A stretch of 64,000 nt of DNA from Clostridium ljungdahlii. Its GTDB lineage: Bacteria; Bacillota; Clostridia; Clostridiales; Clostridiaceae. The position numbers and the translations under genes were made by a program. Shown piece after piece: positions 18,528-28,223 of this stretch. Position 1 is the first letter of the stretch. The number at the start of each line of letters is the position of its first letter. The notes beneath the pieces were generated by a model. It saw nothing but the letters and a program-made list of their open reading frames with translations, ran no database searches and was not told the DNA's origin. Where the stretch lies: contig NZ_LITT01000023.1 in NCBI RefSeq assembly GCF_001636845.1, positions 248,001 to 312,000 of the forward strand. The letters run 5' to 3'.

Positions 18528-19742
18528 TTAACTCACCGGAAATATAACTTTAAAAGTAGATCCTTTACCTACAGTACTTGATACATCTATAGTTCCATTA
18601 TGTTCCTCCACTATGCATTTTGCAATGGAAAGTCCAAGCCCAAAATTACCCTGCCTATTTGATCTAGATTTATCAACTTTGTAAAATCTCTCAAAGATTT
18701 TATTTAGATGTTCTGGAGCTATGCCTTCCCCTGTGTCAGACACTATTATTTCAACTTTATTTTTTACCTTTTCTAAAGTTACTTTGATGGAGCCACCTTC
18801 AGGGGTATGTTTTATTGCATTGTCAATTAAGATAGTTATAAGTTGGTTGATCCTTCCCTCATTCCCTAAAAAAATTACATCCGGATGAATATCTGATAAA
18901 ATGGATATTTTATGTTTTGTGGCAACTGGTTCAAGAGGAACTACGGATTTAGTTACAGCGCTGCTTATGTCAAAAGAAGAAGTATCAAATCCGTTTTTAT
19001 GAGAATCTGATCTAGCAAGAAATAAGAGGTCTCCTATGAGTTTAGTCATTCGTGTAGTTTCAACCTTAATATTTTTAAGCCATTTATCCTGGCTTTCTAC
19101 AGTTTCATCTTTATTGTCTAGTACTATATCCAAATTAGTGGTTATAACTGCAAGGGGAGTTCGAAGTTCATGTGATGCATCTGCAGTAAAAGCTTTTTGT
19201 TTTTTCCAAGCATTTATAATAGGTTTTAAAGATATATTGGCAAGGAATAAGCTTATTATAAATACAAAAACGAGGCTTATTATATAAATTGTTACAGATA
19301 TAGTAATTAACCGACGCAGTACTTCATCATCGAAGGACTTATCTTGAAAAACCACAATAAATCCGTAGCTTTTAGGAACTTTAATATATCTTAAAATATA
19401 ATTTTCATATGTTGCAGTACCATTTGGCTTATTTTTTTTCAATATTTGTTCTAGTAGTTCTTTATAGTTTTTTTCAGACAATGGGGAATTAGGAGATATC
19501 TCTTCAATTTGATTTTTAAAATTTATTTTTATAAAAAAACTTTCAGAAGCAGTCATGTTTTTGTCGTGAGGCCTGGAGGGGGGGATATTTTCCATTTCAG
19601 CTGTTTTACTCATACGTATATAGGCAGAATGTTTAAAACTTGTGCTCATAAGTATATATATGCCTGAAAATATCGTTATTAATACCAAACTTGTAAGTAT
19701 TAAATTGATTAAAATAAGTTGCATTTTTAATTTACGAAACAT
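18528..19742 (-). CDS. Sensor histidine kinase
   Basis: 404-aa membrane kinase. TM1 is at ~8-32, an extracellular sensor region of ~110 residues follows, TM2 is at ~145-170, then HisKA with the phospho-acceptor in ASHELRTPLAV, and HATPase_c with DNAIKHTPEGGS (N box), VSDTGEGI (G1) and GLGLSIAKCIVEEHNGTI (G2). The linker after TM2 is short and no HAMP domain is obvious. It starts 4 bases after the paired response regulator, so the two form an operon. The facing glycosyl-transfer cluster could be its target, but the sequence does not prove it. A long hairpin follows its stop. Confidence 0.93.
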   Translation of the reverse strand: MFRKLKMQLILINLILTSLVLITIFSGIYILMSTSFKHSAYIRMSKTAEMENIPPSRPHDKNMTASESFFIKINFKNQIEEISPNSPLSEKNYKELLEQILKKNKPNGTATYENYILRYIKVPKSYGFIVVFQDKSFDDEVLRRLITISVTIYIISLVFVFIISLFLANISLKPIINAWKKQKAFTADASHELRTPLAVITTNLDIVLDNKDETVESQDKWLKNIKVETTRMTKLIGDLLFLARSDSHKNGFDTSSFDISSAVTKSVVPLEPVATKHKISILSDIHPDVIFLGNEGRINQLITILIDNAIKHTPEGGSIKVTLEKVKNKVEIIVSDTGEGIAPEHLNKIFERFYKVDKSRSNRQGNFGLGLSIAKCIVEEHNGTIDVSSTVGKGSTFKVIFPVS

Positions 19743-19745
19743 AAT

Positions 19746-20423
19746 TTAAACCTCTTTTAAGCAGTAGCCTATGCCTCTTATAGTTTCAATGACTACATTA
19801 CATTTTAATTCCCTTAATTTCTTCCTCAAATAGGAAAAATAAACTTCAATATTGTTATTCATCTCTATGTCGGAATCAAGTCCCCATACTCTATCTAGTA
19901 TCTGATCTTTAGTTAGAACTTGATTTTTATTACGCGCTAAAAGTTCTAGAAGTTGGGACTCTTTTGTAGTAAGTTTAGTTTTGTTACCATTGCATTGAAT
20001 TTCTCCCCTCAGTGGATCGAAAATTAGAGAGGACAGCTTGATGCTTCCATGTTGGATAAAATCTGTATGCCTTCTGCTGAGAGCCCTTATTCTAGCTAGC
20101 AGCTCCTCTTTAGAGAATGGCTTCACAAGATAGTCATCTGCTCCATTGTCAAGTCCTTCTACTCTATTTTCAATGGAATCCATGGCTGTAAGCATAAGTA
20201 CAGGGGTTTCAATACCCTTTTTTCTTATAAATTTTAAAATATCAAGTCCATTCTTTTCGGGAAGCATTCTGTCAAGTATTATCAAATCATATATTTCTGA
20301 TTCTGCCATTTCTTCGCCGGTGATTCCGTCGTAAGCTGCATCTACAACATAATTGTTTTTCTTTAAGATATAGACTAAGGCATCCGAAAGCATGACTTCG
20401 TCTTCCACTAAAAGTAATCTCAT
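19746..20423 (-). CDS. OmpR family response regulator
   Basis: 225-aa, full length. The receiver domain has the acidic pair in LLVEDEV, the phospho-acceptor Asp in DLIILDRMLPEKNG and the KPF motif in DYLVKPFSKEEL. The C-terminal winged-helix effector includes LTTKESQLLELLARNKNQV and ends in IETIRGIGYCLKEV. The gene is directly upstream of its kinase and divergent from the GT2-GtrA-GT39 cluster. The 319-base gap between them contains a large hairpin repeat. Confidence 0.95.
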   Translation of the reverse strand: MRLLLVEDEVMLSDALVYILKKNNYVVDAAYDGITGEEMAESEIYDLIILDRMLPEKNGLDILKFIRKKGIETPVLMLTAMDSIENRVEGLDNGADDYLVKPFSKEELLARIRALSRRHTDFIQHGSIKLSSLIFDPLRGEIQCNGNKTKLTTKESQLLELLARNKNQVLTKDQILDRVWGLDSDIEMNNNIEVYFSYLRKKLRELKCNVVIETIRGIGYCLKEV

Positions 20424-20568
20424 AATAAAAATTCCCTCCTTATATCTAATTATTATACTATAAATTATATGATTTTAAATTTAATTTACATTTATTATTA
20501 TTCTTTTAAGTTTCTTTTAAGGTTGAAACCTCAAAATAATAACTAAGCTAGATCGATAAAGTTTCTAA

Positions 20569-20729
20569 GGTATTTGAAAGAAAATAACAAGTCAAAGATG
20601 CGGCGGATATTTTTTATCAGACAAGGGGGTAGGTTCCGCAGATAGTGAATCCTATTTAAGGGTTCTACCGACGCAGTATGATAAAAAATAGGCTAGCATA
20701 CTGACTGGTTATTTCTTTGAAAATGCCTA
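20569..20729. repeat. Hairpin repeat H, full copy
   Basis: Outer arms GTATTTGAAAGAAAATAAC and GGTTATTTCTTTGAAAATGC pair; nested arms include ATTTTTTATCA and TGATAAAAAAT, with a further inner GGTAGG…CTACC stem. A shorter copy with the central ~100 bases missing lies at 21683-21742. It occupies most of the gap between the response regulator and the GT2 gene. Confidence 0.75.
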
Positions 20730-20751
20730 ACATTAAATTGAGGTGAATAAC

Positions 20752-21702
20752 ATGAATGAAAATCTAATGTATTCTATAGTAGTACCACTGTATAATGAGG
20801 AGCTAGTGATAGATGAAAGCTATAGAAGACTTAAAAAAGTTATGGACTCTACTTTAGAGAGTTATGAAATTATATTTATAAATGATGGAAGTAGTGATAA
20901 GACTAGGGAAAAGACGGAAAAGATATGTAATGAGGATAAGAACATAAGACTTATTAATTTTTCGAGAAATTTTGGTCATCAATGTGCTATAACTGCGGGA
21001 ATGGAAAACTCCATAGGGCAGGCTGTAGTTGTAATAGATGCAGATCTTCAAGACCCTCCAGAAGTTATTTTAGATATGATTAAGAAGTGGAAGGAAGGCT
21101 ATGATGTCGTCTATGGAAAAAGAGCTAAGAGGGAAGGAGAATCATTTTTCAAGAGATTTACAGCAAGGTCATTTTATAGACTATTAAAGAGTATGACTAG
21201 CATTGATATTCCTGTAGACACTGGAGATTTTAGACTTATAGATAGGAAAGTGTGCAATGCATTGAATTCACTACCGGAAAAAAACAGATATGTGAGAGGG
21301 CTTGTAAGTTGGGTTGGGTACAAACAGACCTTTGTGGAATTTGTAAGGCATGAAAGATTTGCAGGGGATAGTAAATATCCACTTAAAAAAATGCTGAAAC
21401 TAGCCTTTGATGGTATAACTTCATTTTCTTATAAGCCGCTTATGCTTGCTGGGTATTTAGGAGGACTGTCACTTTTTATTGGATTTGTTTCAATCATAGT
21501 TGAGTTTACAAAATGTATATTACAGAAAACAAGTATGGTAAATTTTGGGCTTGTAATATCAATTAATTTGATAATGTTTGGGACAATATTAAGCTGCATG
21601 GGTATAATAGGCCAGTATATTGGGAGAATTTTCGACGAAAGTAAGGGAAGACCTAATTATGTTATTGAAAATATAGTAAATAAGGCATTTGAAAGAAAAT
21701 AA
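20752..21702 (+). CDS. GT2 family glycosyltransferase (undecaprenyl/polyisoprenyl-phosphate type)
   Basis: 316-aa, DPM1/GtrB-like. The catalytic GT-A domain begins YSIVVPLYNEELVIDES and contains FINDGSSDKT and the metal-binding DADLQDPPE. Two C-terminal membrane helices (~230-255 and ~265-295) follow. Such enzymes charge a polyprenyl phosphate with a sugar, which a GtrA flippase exports and a GT39-type enzyme uses; those genes follow directly. The ATG at 20752 has GAGG eight bases upstream. The last six codons (KAFERK) lie inside hairpin repeat H copy 2, so the repeat supplies the C-terminus. Confidence 0.92.
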   Translation: MNENLMYSIVVPLYNEELVIDESYRRLKKVMDSTLESYEIIFINDGSSDKTREKTEKICNEDKNIRLINFSRNFGHQCAITAGMENSIGQAVVVIDADLQDPPEVILDMIKKWKEGYDVVYGKRAKREGESFFKRFTARSFYRLLKSMTSIDIPVDTGDFRLIDRKVCNALNSLPEKNRYVRGLVSWVGYKQTFVEFVRHERFAGDSKYPLKKMLKLAFDGITSFSYKPLMLAGYLGGLSLFIGFVSIIVEFTKCILQKTSMVNFGLVISINLIMFGTILSCMGIIGQYIGRIFDESKGRPNYVIENIVNKAFERK

Positions 21703-21742
21703 CAAGTCAAGGATGCGGCGGATATTTCTTTGAAAATGCCTA
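21683..21742 (+). repeat. Hairpin repeat H, internally deleted copy
   Basis: About 60 bp nearly identical to the two ends of the 20569-20729 element. It starts within the GT2 gene, contains its stop codon, and ends 10 bases before the GtrA ribosome site. Confidence 0.8.
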
Positions 21743-21764
21743 ATAGAAAGGAATGAATATAAAT

Positions 21765-22184
21765 ATGGATCAATTAATTAAAACTATGAATTTTATTTTC
21801 AATGGTAAACTAAAACTACTAAGTCGTTTTTCTGCCACTGGTGTCATAAATACAATAATAGATTTTGCTGTATTTACTCTTTGTCAAAGTGTATTTGGAC
21901 TGCATTATACAATAAGTCAGGTTATAGGTTATAGTTTTGGAGTTGTAAATAGCTTCATATTTAATAAAAAGTGGACTTTTGAATACAAAAGTTCTGGGAA
22001 AAAGGTGGTTCGAGAGTTATCTCAATTTGCAATGGTAAATTTGATTTCACTTGTTGCAACACTTGTATGTATGAAATTTTTAGTAAGTGATTTTAATTTA
22101 AACGTATATTTATCAAAAATAATTGTAACACTTATAGCTCAGGTAATAAATTTTTTATTATATAAAATATGGGTATTCAATTAA
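21765..22184 (+). CDS. GtrA family membrane protein
   Basis: 139-aa with four membrane helices, matching GtrA/DPMS_TMD in length. The N-terminal segment RFSATGVINTIIDFAVFTL and the middle NKKWTFEY motif are typical. GtrA proteins are thought to flip polyprenyl-phosphate-linked sugars across the membrane. The exact start is uncertain: AAAGGA touches an in-frame ATG at 21753 and lies 12 bases before the ATG at 21765, which is preferred. The gene sits between the GT2 synthase and the GT39 transferase. Confidence 0.88.
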   Translation: MDQLIKTMNFIFNGKLKLLSRFSATGVINTIIDFAVFTLCQSVFGLHYTISQVIGYSFGVVNSFIFNKKWTFEYKSSGKKVVRELSQFAMVNLISLVATLVCMKFLVSDFNLNVYLSKIIVTLIAQVINFLLYKIWVFN

Positions 22185-22195
22185 GGGGGAAATTT

Positions 22196-24376
22196 ATGAG
22201 GAAATTCAAATTTACAAAAGAAAGATTTGCACTATGTATAATTTTGGCCATATCTGTAATATTGAATTTTGCAAATTTAACTATAGAGGGATACGGAAAT
22301 GGATATTATGCTGCAGGTGTAAAGAGTATGCTCATGAATTTTAAAAATTTCTTTTTCGTATCATTTGACCCAGCAGGATTTGTATCTATTGATAAGCCAC
22401 CTTTAGGTTTCTGGATACAGACTATATCAGCCAAAATATTTGGATTTAGTGGATGGAGTATATTATTTCCCGAGGCTCTTGCCGGAGTAATTTCAGTTGG
22501 AGTTTTATATTATATAGTAAAAAGATCTTTTGGAGAGATAGCAGGACTTATATCAGCTCTATGCCTTGCAATAACACCAGTTTTTGTAGCAACCAGCAGA
22601 AATAATACTATAGACAATCTATTAATTGTGATATTACTTTTTGCCTGCTTATTTTTATCCAGAGCTGCTGAAGAAGGCAAGCTTAAATATCTAATAATAA
22701 GTTTGGCTCTTGTAGGATTAGGGTTTAATATAAAAATGCTTCAGGCATATATGATAGCTCCTGCTCTATATATAACTTATTTGATTTCTTCAGCTGTACC
22801 TGTAAAACAGAGGATAAAACATTTAATTATAAGTACACTTATTCTTGGAGTAATATCTTTATCCTGGGCAGCAGCAGTGGACTTGGTTCCATCGCAAAAC
22901 AGACCTTTTGTAGGGAGTAGTACAAATAACACCGTTACTGAACTTATATTTGGACATAATGGATTGGAAAGACTAAGTAGTACTAATGGTGGTATGGGTG
23001 GAGGACCATCAGGAAGGGTAGGAAAATCTCAATCTAAAGAATTTAAAAATAGTTTAGGCAAAAACCAGTCAAATTCACAAAGTGGAAACAGTAATGCTCC
23101 TAGTGGAATGACACATCTACAAAATTCAGGAAATTCCAATGGCTGGAGATTTGGAAGTTCTACTCAAGGTCCACAAGGAGGTCCGGGAGGTCAGAACGAA
23201 GGCAATTCCAAAAATCAAGTAGGAGGACCTAGTGGAAATGGACTTTCAGGAAGCTTTGGAGGACAAACAACAGCAGGTATTACCAGATTATTTTCTAAAA
23301 ATGTTCTGTCAGATCAGATAGTTTGGTTTTTACCTCTAGCTATATTTGGATTTATTGCAGCTGCAATAATAGAAAAACTTAAATTCCCATTTAATAATAG
23401 GAAAAAGCTAGATTTGGTATTATGGATATTATGACTGGTACCTGAATTCATATATTTCAGCTACACAAAAGGATTGTTCCATCCATATTATTTAACAATG
23501 CTAGCACCTCCCATTGCAGCTTTATGTGGAATAGGACTTACTTCCGCGTGGAAGCTATATAAGGAAGGCAGCATAAGATCATTGATAATGCCTGCAGCAT
23601 TTATTGCAGAAGGATTAGTACATCTTTTGATGTTATCTTATTTTACTACTACTATATCCACTACTATAAAATCTATAATTATAGCAGCTATCATATTGTG
23701 TTTTGGATCTGCTGCACTGCTTATAATATATAGAATATGTAAGAAAGGAAATTTGGATCAGGGTAATAATGAAAGGTTTGCTAAGATATTTACAACACTT
23801 GCCCTTGTAGGAATTTTGGTAACACCTGCTATCGGTTCTGCTGCTGCTATAACCCACAGCTTAAGTTCTTTGCCTGCTGCAGGATTGGAGCTCCTGTCAA
23901 ATAGTAAATCAGGAAATTCCATGATGATGGGTGGGCAAAACAACAGTAAGAATTCACAGCTTATAAAATTCCTTGAAAGTCATACTTCAAATGAAAAATA
24001 TGCTCTTGTAGTTTCCAGTTCTGCTTCTGCTGAAGACATAATAATTGAAAGCGGCAAAAGCATAATGGCCCTTGGAGGTTTCTCAGGATCTGATAAGATA
24101 CTTTCCTTAAGTGAATTTAAACAAATGGTTAAAAAGGGTGAGGTAAGATATGTACTTACGGGAGGTATGGGAGCAAGAGATTCCCAGGATATAATGAATT
24201 GGATCCAGAAAAATGGAAAAGCTGTTTCAACTACTGAATGGAAAGATACTGCTAATTCTCAAGCTCAAAAAAGTGTAAATTCTAATAATAAAAAAGACAA
24301 TAGTAGTTTCCAGCATCAGGGAATGGGTGGCATGAACAATGAAACGCTGTATGATTTAAAAGGCACTGTAAAATAG
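22196..24376 (+). pseudogene. GT39/ArnT-like membrane glycosyltransferase with in-frame TGA
   Basis: One continuous frame of ~726 codons is interrupted only by TGA at 23432-23434. The first half has the catalytic loop region (YGNGYYAAGVKSML, DKPPLGFWIQ) and about eight membrane helices; the second half resumes with FIYFSYTKGLFHPYYLTMLAP, the family's usual continuation. The TGA stands where a Trp (TGG) would fit. Residues ~265-370 form a Gly/Ser/Asn/Gln-rich insertion. The enzyme would move a sugar from a polyprenyl carrier to a surface acceptor. The start at 22196 follows GGGGGAA. Readthrough, a point mutation or a sequence error are possible; no Sec insertion element was recognised. Confidence 0.85.
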
Positions 24377-24381
24377 ATGTA

Positions 24382-24629
24382 GAGTTTCTTGATTGAAAGT
24401 AACCTTATACAAAGCATGTAATGACAAATTTTAGCACTATAAAAACTTTTGACAAGTCTAAAGCGAGGTATTTTGAAAATCTAAGAATCTTAGATAAACT
24501 CGTACCTCAAACAATATCTAAGCTCCTAAGATTTTCTAAAATACCTCGCTAAGACTTATGGAAAAGTTTTTAAAAGTGCTTTCAATTTTGTCATTACATT
24601 TTATGTATAAGTTTAAATTTCAATTGGAA
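24382..24629 (+). repeat. Long intergenic hairpin L3a (type A, full)
   Basis: Begins 6 bases after the GT39 stop. Outer arms ATGTAATGACAAA / TTTTGTCATTACAT, middle AGCGAGGTATTTTGAAAATC / GATTTTCTAAAATACCTCGC, inner CTTAGAT / ATCTAAG, with loop ACTCGTACCTCA at 24498-24509 on the coding strand. Confidence 0.82.
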
Positions 24630-24644
24630 ATTATACATAAGTTT

Positions 24645-24893
24645 TCTAATTTAAAAATTATCTTATGCGTAGAAATATTTTTACAATAATGAAGCACTTT
24701 TAGATATTTTGTGTATAAGTCTTAGCAAAAAAATTTTAAAAAATCTAGAACTTTTGAATTGTTTGAGGCACGAGTTTTCAAAAGTTCTCAGTATTTTTTT
24801 AATTTTTTTGCTTAGTCTTATCAAAATATCTAACGTGCTGAATGTTGTAAAAATATTCGAAGCATAAAGCAATTTTTTACTTAGAAACTCTAT
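24645..24893 (-). repeat. Long intergenic hairpin L3b (type B, full)
   Basis: Tail-to-tail with L3a. On the minus strand the stem GAACTTTTGAA/TTCAAAAGTTC carries loop ACTCGTGCCTCA (24775-24764), one base different from the other copies. It is the only full copy whose loop strand does not match the gene just upstream. Confidence 0.8.
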
Positions 24894-24895
24894 AG

Positions 24896-24923
24896 TTGAT
24901 TCTTTTTATGATAATGTTATAAT
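24896..24923 (+). promoter_or_regulatory. SigA promoter of the hemA riboswitch leader
   Basis: TTGATT (24896-24901), 16-base spacer and consensus TATAAT (24918-24923). Confidence 0.7.
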
Positions 24924-24974
24924 TAAGGTGAAAATTAATGTTGTAAAATAAAATTTAATAAATAATAGTATAGG

Positions 24975-25155
24975 TTTAATTGCATTTAATTAAAAGGGAA
25001 TCAGGTGGAAATCCTGAACTATCTTGTAGCTGTATTAGGTGAATTTAAGTAAGACAAGCCACTTGTAAATAGGGAAGGCATACTTAAATGATGAAGCTTA
25101 AGTCAGAAGACCTGCCTATATAATAGGCCATTAACTCTACAAGTGATAGGGGGCA
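24975..25155 (+). promoter_or_regulatory. Cobalamin riboswitch upstream of hemA
   Basis: Conserved blocks appear in order: GGGAATCAGGTGGAAATCC, TGTAGCTGTATTAGGTGAA, GCCACTTG, GGGAAGGC and the B12 box AGTCAGAAGACCTGCC. A strong terminator follows at 25200-25229. Cobalamin binding should stop transcription into hemA-hemL, the first steps of the tetrapyrrole path that leads to B12. Confidence 0.92.
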
Positions 25156-25199
25156 TTGTAATAAATAAAGTATTTATTACTTATGTTTTATGTGTAAAG

Positions 25200-25229
25200 A
25201 CCTTTTAACACTTAGTTAAAAGGTTTTTT
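25200..25229 (+). terminator. Riboswitch expression-platform terminator
   Basis: ACCTTTTAAC pairs perfectly with GTTAAAAGGT around a 5-base loop, followed by TTTTTT. Confidence 0.9.
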
Positions 25230-25280
25230 AGGTATATAGTGAAGTTATATTAATATAGTTGTAATATTGGAGTTGATAAA

Positions 25281-26477
25281 ATGATACAACTTATAGGGGT
25301 AAAAAGTGAATGTGATATTGAAGTAAGGCAGAAGTTCTCTATTGTATCGTCAAAATTAGAAAATAAATTGAAAAATGTTTATAAAATTACAGCAAACGTT
25401 TTAATTTTGAGTACTTGTAACAGAACAGAAATATATGTGGATTCTGATACACAAGGGGAAGAACTAATAAATGCTGTATTTGATGCTTTAGATTGGAGCA
25501 GGAAACTTATTACATATACCTTCTATGCAAAGAATGAAGATGCTATCAAGCATTTAATGGAAGTAAGTTGTGGTTTCCATTCTAAAATTTTGGGAGAAGA
25601 TCAAATTTTAGGACAAATTAAGACTGCATATAATATGGCATTGAAAGTTAAAACTATAAAAGGACAGCTTCAGAGGCTATTTCAGAATGCAATAACCTGT
25701 GGTAAGAAGTTTAAGCATGACTGTGAAATATATAAAATACCTGTATCGGTACCATCAATAGCTGTTAAAGAGGCAGAAAAGAGAAAAATAAAAAAGTATA
25801 TGATAATTGGATTTGGAGAAATAGGAAGACTTGTCCTCAAATATTTAGCTGCCTTGAATACCGAAATAGTATATATTGTAGTACGTGATTTGAACAAAGT
25901 TAAAGATTTATATGAAAATTGTAACTGGATTAAGTTCATAACTTTTAAAGAAAGAAAAGCTTATTATAGTAATGTGGATTGTATTATAAGTTGTACTTCT
26001 GCACCTCATGCTGTAATTTATAAAGAAGAACTTCCTAAAAGGGAATTTCTCATATTTGATCTTGCAGTACCTAAAGATATAGATGCAGGTGTATTAACTC
26101 TTCCGGGTGTAAAAGTATATGACATAGATAATATAAGCAGTATTGATGAAAATAATAAGATTATGCGAAAAGAAAAGATGGAAAAGTACAGGTATATTAT
26201 CCAAGAGTATATAGATGAATTTATAAAATGGCAGTCTTTAGATGAGCTTTCACCGGAAATACAGAAGATGAAAAGTTTCGGAAGTGAAATATGTGAAAAG
26301 AGGATAGAGACTTTTAAAAATAAAAGGTATACCAAGGATAATGAAGTACTCGTACAAACTATGATACAGAGTACAGCCAAAGTGTATATAAACAGGGCTA
26401 TAGATGTATTAAAAGAAGCAAAACTTCAAGGAAAAGAAGATGAATATTTAAAGCTTATAAATAAAATATTCTGTTAA
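25281..26477 (+). CDS. hemA: Glutamyl-tRNA reductase
   Basis: 398-aa, usual length. The catalytic domain holds STCNRTE with nucleophile Cys46 and GEDQILGQIK; the NADPH-binding domain begins near residue 170 (MIIGFGEIGRLVLKYLAAL); the C-terminal dimerisation helix follows. It reduces glutamyl-tRNA to glutamate-1-semialdehyde, the first committed step of tetrapyrrole synthesis, and passes it to HemL, whose gene follows 28 bases later. The cobalamin riboswitch upstream ties the pathway to B12. hemBCD, which often lie between these two genes in clostridia, are not in the window. Confidence 0.96.
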   Translation: MIQLIGVKSECDIEVRQKFSIVSSKLENKLKNVYKITANVLILSTCNRTEIYVDSDTQGEELINAVFDALDWSRKLITYTFYAKNEDAIKHLMEVSCGFHSKILGEDQILGQIKTAYNMALKVKTIKGQLQRLFQNAITCGKKFKHDCEIYKIPVSVPSIAVKEAEKRKIKKYMIIGFGEIGRLVLKYLAALNTEIVYIVVRDLNKVKDLYENCNWIKFITFKERKAYYSNVDCIISCTSAPHAVIYKEELPKREFLIFDLAVPKDIDAGVLTLPGVKVYDIDNISSIDENNKIMRKEKMEKYRYIIQEYIDEFIKWQSLDELSPEIQKMKSFGSEICEKRIETFKNKRYTKDNEVLVQTMIQSTAKVYINRAIDVLKEAKLQGKEDEYLKLINKIFC

Positions 26478-26505
26478 TGATGAAGAAATGGAGATGTAAA
26501 ACTTA

Positions 26506-27780
26506 ATGAGAAATGATGATATATTTAATGAATCCAAATCATACATGCCAGGAGGAGTAAATAGTCCTGTTAGAGCATTTAAAGATGTGCCTTTGAATCC
26601 ACCTGTTATAAAGAAGGGAAAAGGAGCTTATATCTATGATGAGGATGGTAACAAATACATAGATTTTGTATGCTCCTGGGGGCCTATGATTTTAGGACAC
26701 TGTGATGATGATGTGGTAAAGGCTATAAAGGATACAAGCGAGAATGCTATATCTTTTGGTGCTACTACAGAGCTTGAATTGGAGCTTGCAAAATATGTAT
26801 GTACCACTTTAGATAATGTAGAAATGCTTAGAATGGTAAATTCAGGAACAGAAGCAACTATGAGTGCAGTAAAGCTTGCTAGAGGATATACTGGAAGAAA
26901 TAAAATAATAAAATTTGCAGGCTGCTATCATGGCCATTTTGATGATTTTTTAGTAGAAGCAGGTTCTGGAGTCATGACAGAAGGAATTCCAGGAAGTGCT
27001 GGAGTTCCTGGGGACAGTGTAAAAAATACTTTAATAGCTAGGTATAATGATCTCTCTAACGTGGAGAAGATTTTTGAGAAGCATGGTAAAGACATTGCAG
27101 CAATTATAGTAGAACCAGTAGCAGGAAACATGGGCGTAATTCCTGGAGATGCCAATTTCTTAAAAGGACTTCGCAGTATTTGTGATAAAAATGGAAGCTT
27201 GCTTATTTTTGATGAAGTAATGAGTGGATTTAGGGTAGCCTATAAAGGAGCCCAGAGCATTTATGGAATAAAACCGGATATAACTACTTTTGCAAAAATT
27301 ATAGGTGGAGGTCTTCCTTGTGGGGCTTATGGGGGAAGAAAAGAAATAATGGAAAAACTTTCACCAATGGGACCTGTCTATCAGGCAGGAACAATGTCCG
27401 GAAATCCTCTTGTAATGGCTGCAGGAATTGCAACTTTAAAGAAAATGCACGACAATCCTGAATACTATGCACATCTTGAAAAATTGGGTGCAAAATTGGA
27501 ACAGGGTATAAAGGACATAGCAAAAAAGAAAGGCATAAATGTTGTAGTAAATAGGTGCGGAGCAATGTTTGCTATATTCTTTACTAAAGATTCAAAAGTT
27601 AGAAATTATGAAGATGCTAAAAAATGTGATACTGCTCTTTTTGCAAAATATTTTCAGCATATGATAAGTAAAGGCATATATATTGCACCTTCTCAATTTG
27701 AAGCTATATTTTTAAATGTGAAGCATACTGAAGAAGATATTGATAAATTCTTAGAGGCATTCAGCACATTTGAAGCCTAG
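26506..27780 (+). CDS. hemL: Glutamate-1-semialdehyde 2,1-aminomutase
   Basis: 424-aa PLP-dependent class III aminotransferase, full length. It has the N-terminal signature [12 protein letters not shown], the PLP phosphate-binding [16 protein letters not shown], the cofactor-Asp region [12 protein letters not shown], and Lys264 in [12 protein letters not shown] as the Schiff-base lysine. It turns glutamate-1-semialdehyde into 5-aminolevulinate. It is translated after hemA in the same transcript and followed at once by a long intergenic hairpin. Confidence 0.97.
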   Translation: MRNDDIFNESKSYMPGGVNSPVRAFKDVPLNPPVIKKGKGAYIYDEDGNKYIDFVCSWGPMILGHCDDDVVKAIKDTSENAISFGATTELELELAKYVCTTLDNVEMLRMVNSGTEATMSAVKLARGYTGRNKIIKFAGCYHGHFDDFLVEAGSGVMTEGIPGSAGVPGDSVKNTLIARYNDLSNVEKIFEKHGKDIAAIIVEPVAGNMGVIPGDANFLKGLRSICDKNGSLLIFDEVMSGFRVAYKGAQSIYGIKPDITTFAKIIGGGLPCGAYGGRKEIMEKLSPMGPVYQAGTMSGNPLVMAAGIATLKKMHDNPEYYAHLEKLGAKLEQGIKDIAKKKGINVVVNRCGAMFAIFFTKDSKVRNYEDAKKCDTALFAKYFQHMISKGIYIAPSQFEAIFLNVKHTEEDIDKFLEAFSTFEA

Positions 27781-27785
27781 AGTGT

Positions 27786-28033
27786 AGAGTTTCTAAGCAA
27801 AAAATAAACTTATGCTCCGAATATTTTTACAAACACAAATACGTTAAATATTTTGATAAGTCTAACCAAAAAATTTTGAAAACCTAAAACCTTTTGAAAA
27901 CTCGTACCTCAGACAATTCAAAAGGTCTAAGTTTTTCTAAAATTTTTTACTAAGACTTATATGCGAAATATTTAAATGTGTTTGTTTATTGTAAAATATT
28001 TCTACGCATAAGTTTATTTTTAAGTTAGAAACT
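27786..28033 (+). repeat. Long intergenic hairpin L4 (type B, full)
   Basis: Directly after the hemL stop. Inner stem ACCTTTTGAA/TTCAAAAGGT with loop ACTCGTACCTCA at 27900-27911 on the coding strand; middle arms GATAAGTCTAACCAAAAAAT and ATTTTTTACTAAGACTTAT; outer ends AAACTTATGCTCCGAATATT and AATATTTCTACGCATAAGTT. Confidence 0.82.
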
Positions 28034-28049
28034 AAACTTTACAGCTTGA

Positions 28050-28215
28050 AAATTAAGACAAATTTGCACATATCAATAGATTATTAGTAACTCAATTTTT
28101 GTTTTTACCTCATTGCCACTTTTGAAAGGACCAATTCTTAGGTATAATGTTTTTATCAATTTTAGTGTCATGAAATTTGTCAGCATATTTTGGTATGACT
28201 TGAAATTTCTACTTA
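28050..28215. repeat. Partial type-A end of the long hairpin family
   Basis: ATGAAATTTGTCAGCATA and the trailing TTTCTACTTAGAA match the outer right part of type-A copies. The conserved loop is absent. It fills the rest of the gap between convergent hemL and galU. Confidence 0.5.
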
Positions 28216-28223
28216 GAACTTTC

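Noticed and set aside
18335-18547. Possible 70-aa gene on the plus strand inside the 17.9-18.5 kb gap
   Set aside because: The frame lies entirely within a long palindrome, has no ribosome site, and its mirror in other copies is not conserved as protein.
23426-23440. TGA in the GT39 gene as a selenocysteine codon
   Set aside because: The position aligns with a tryptophan, the family has no known selenoprotein members, and I saw no SECIS-like hairpin directly after it.
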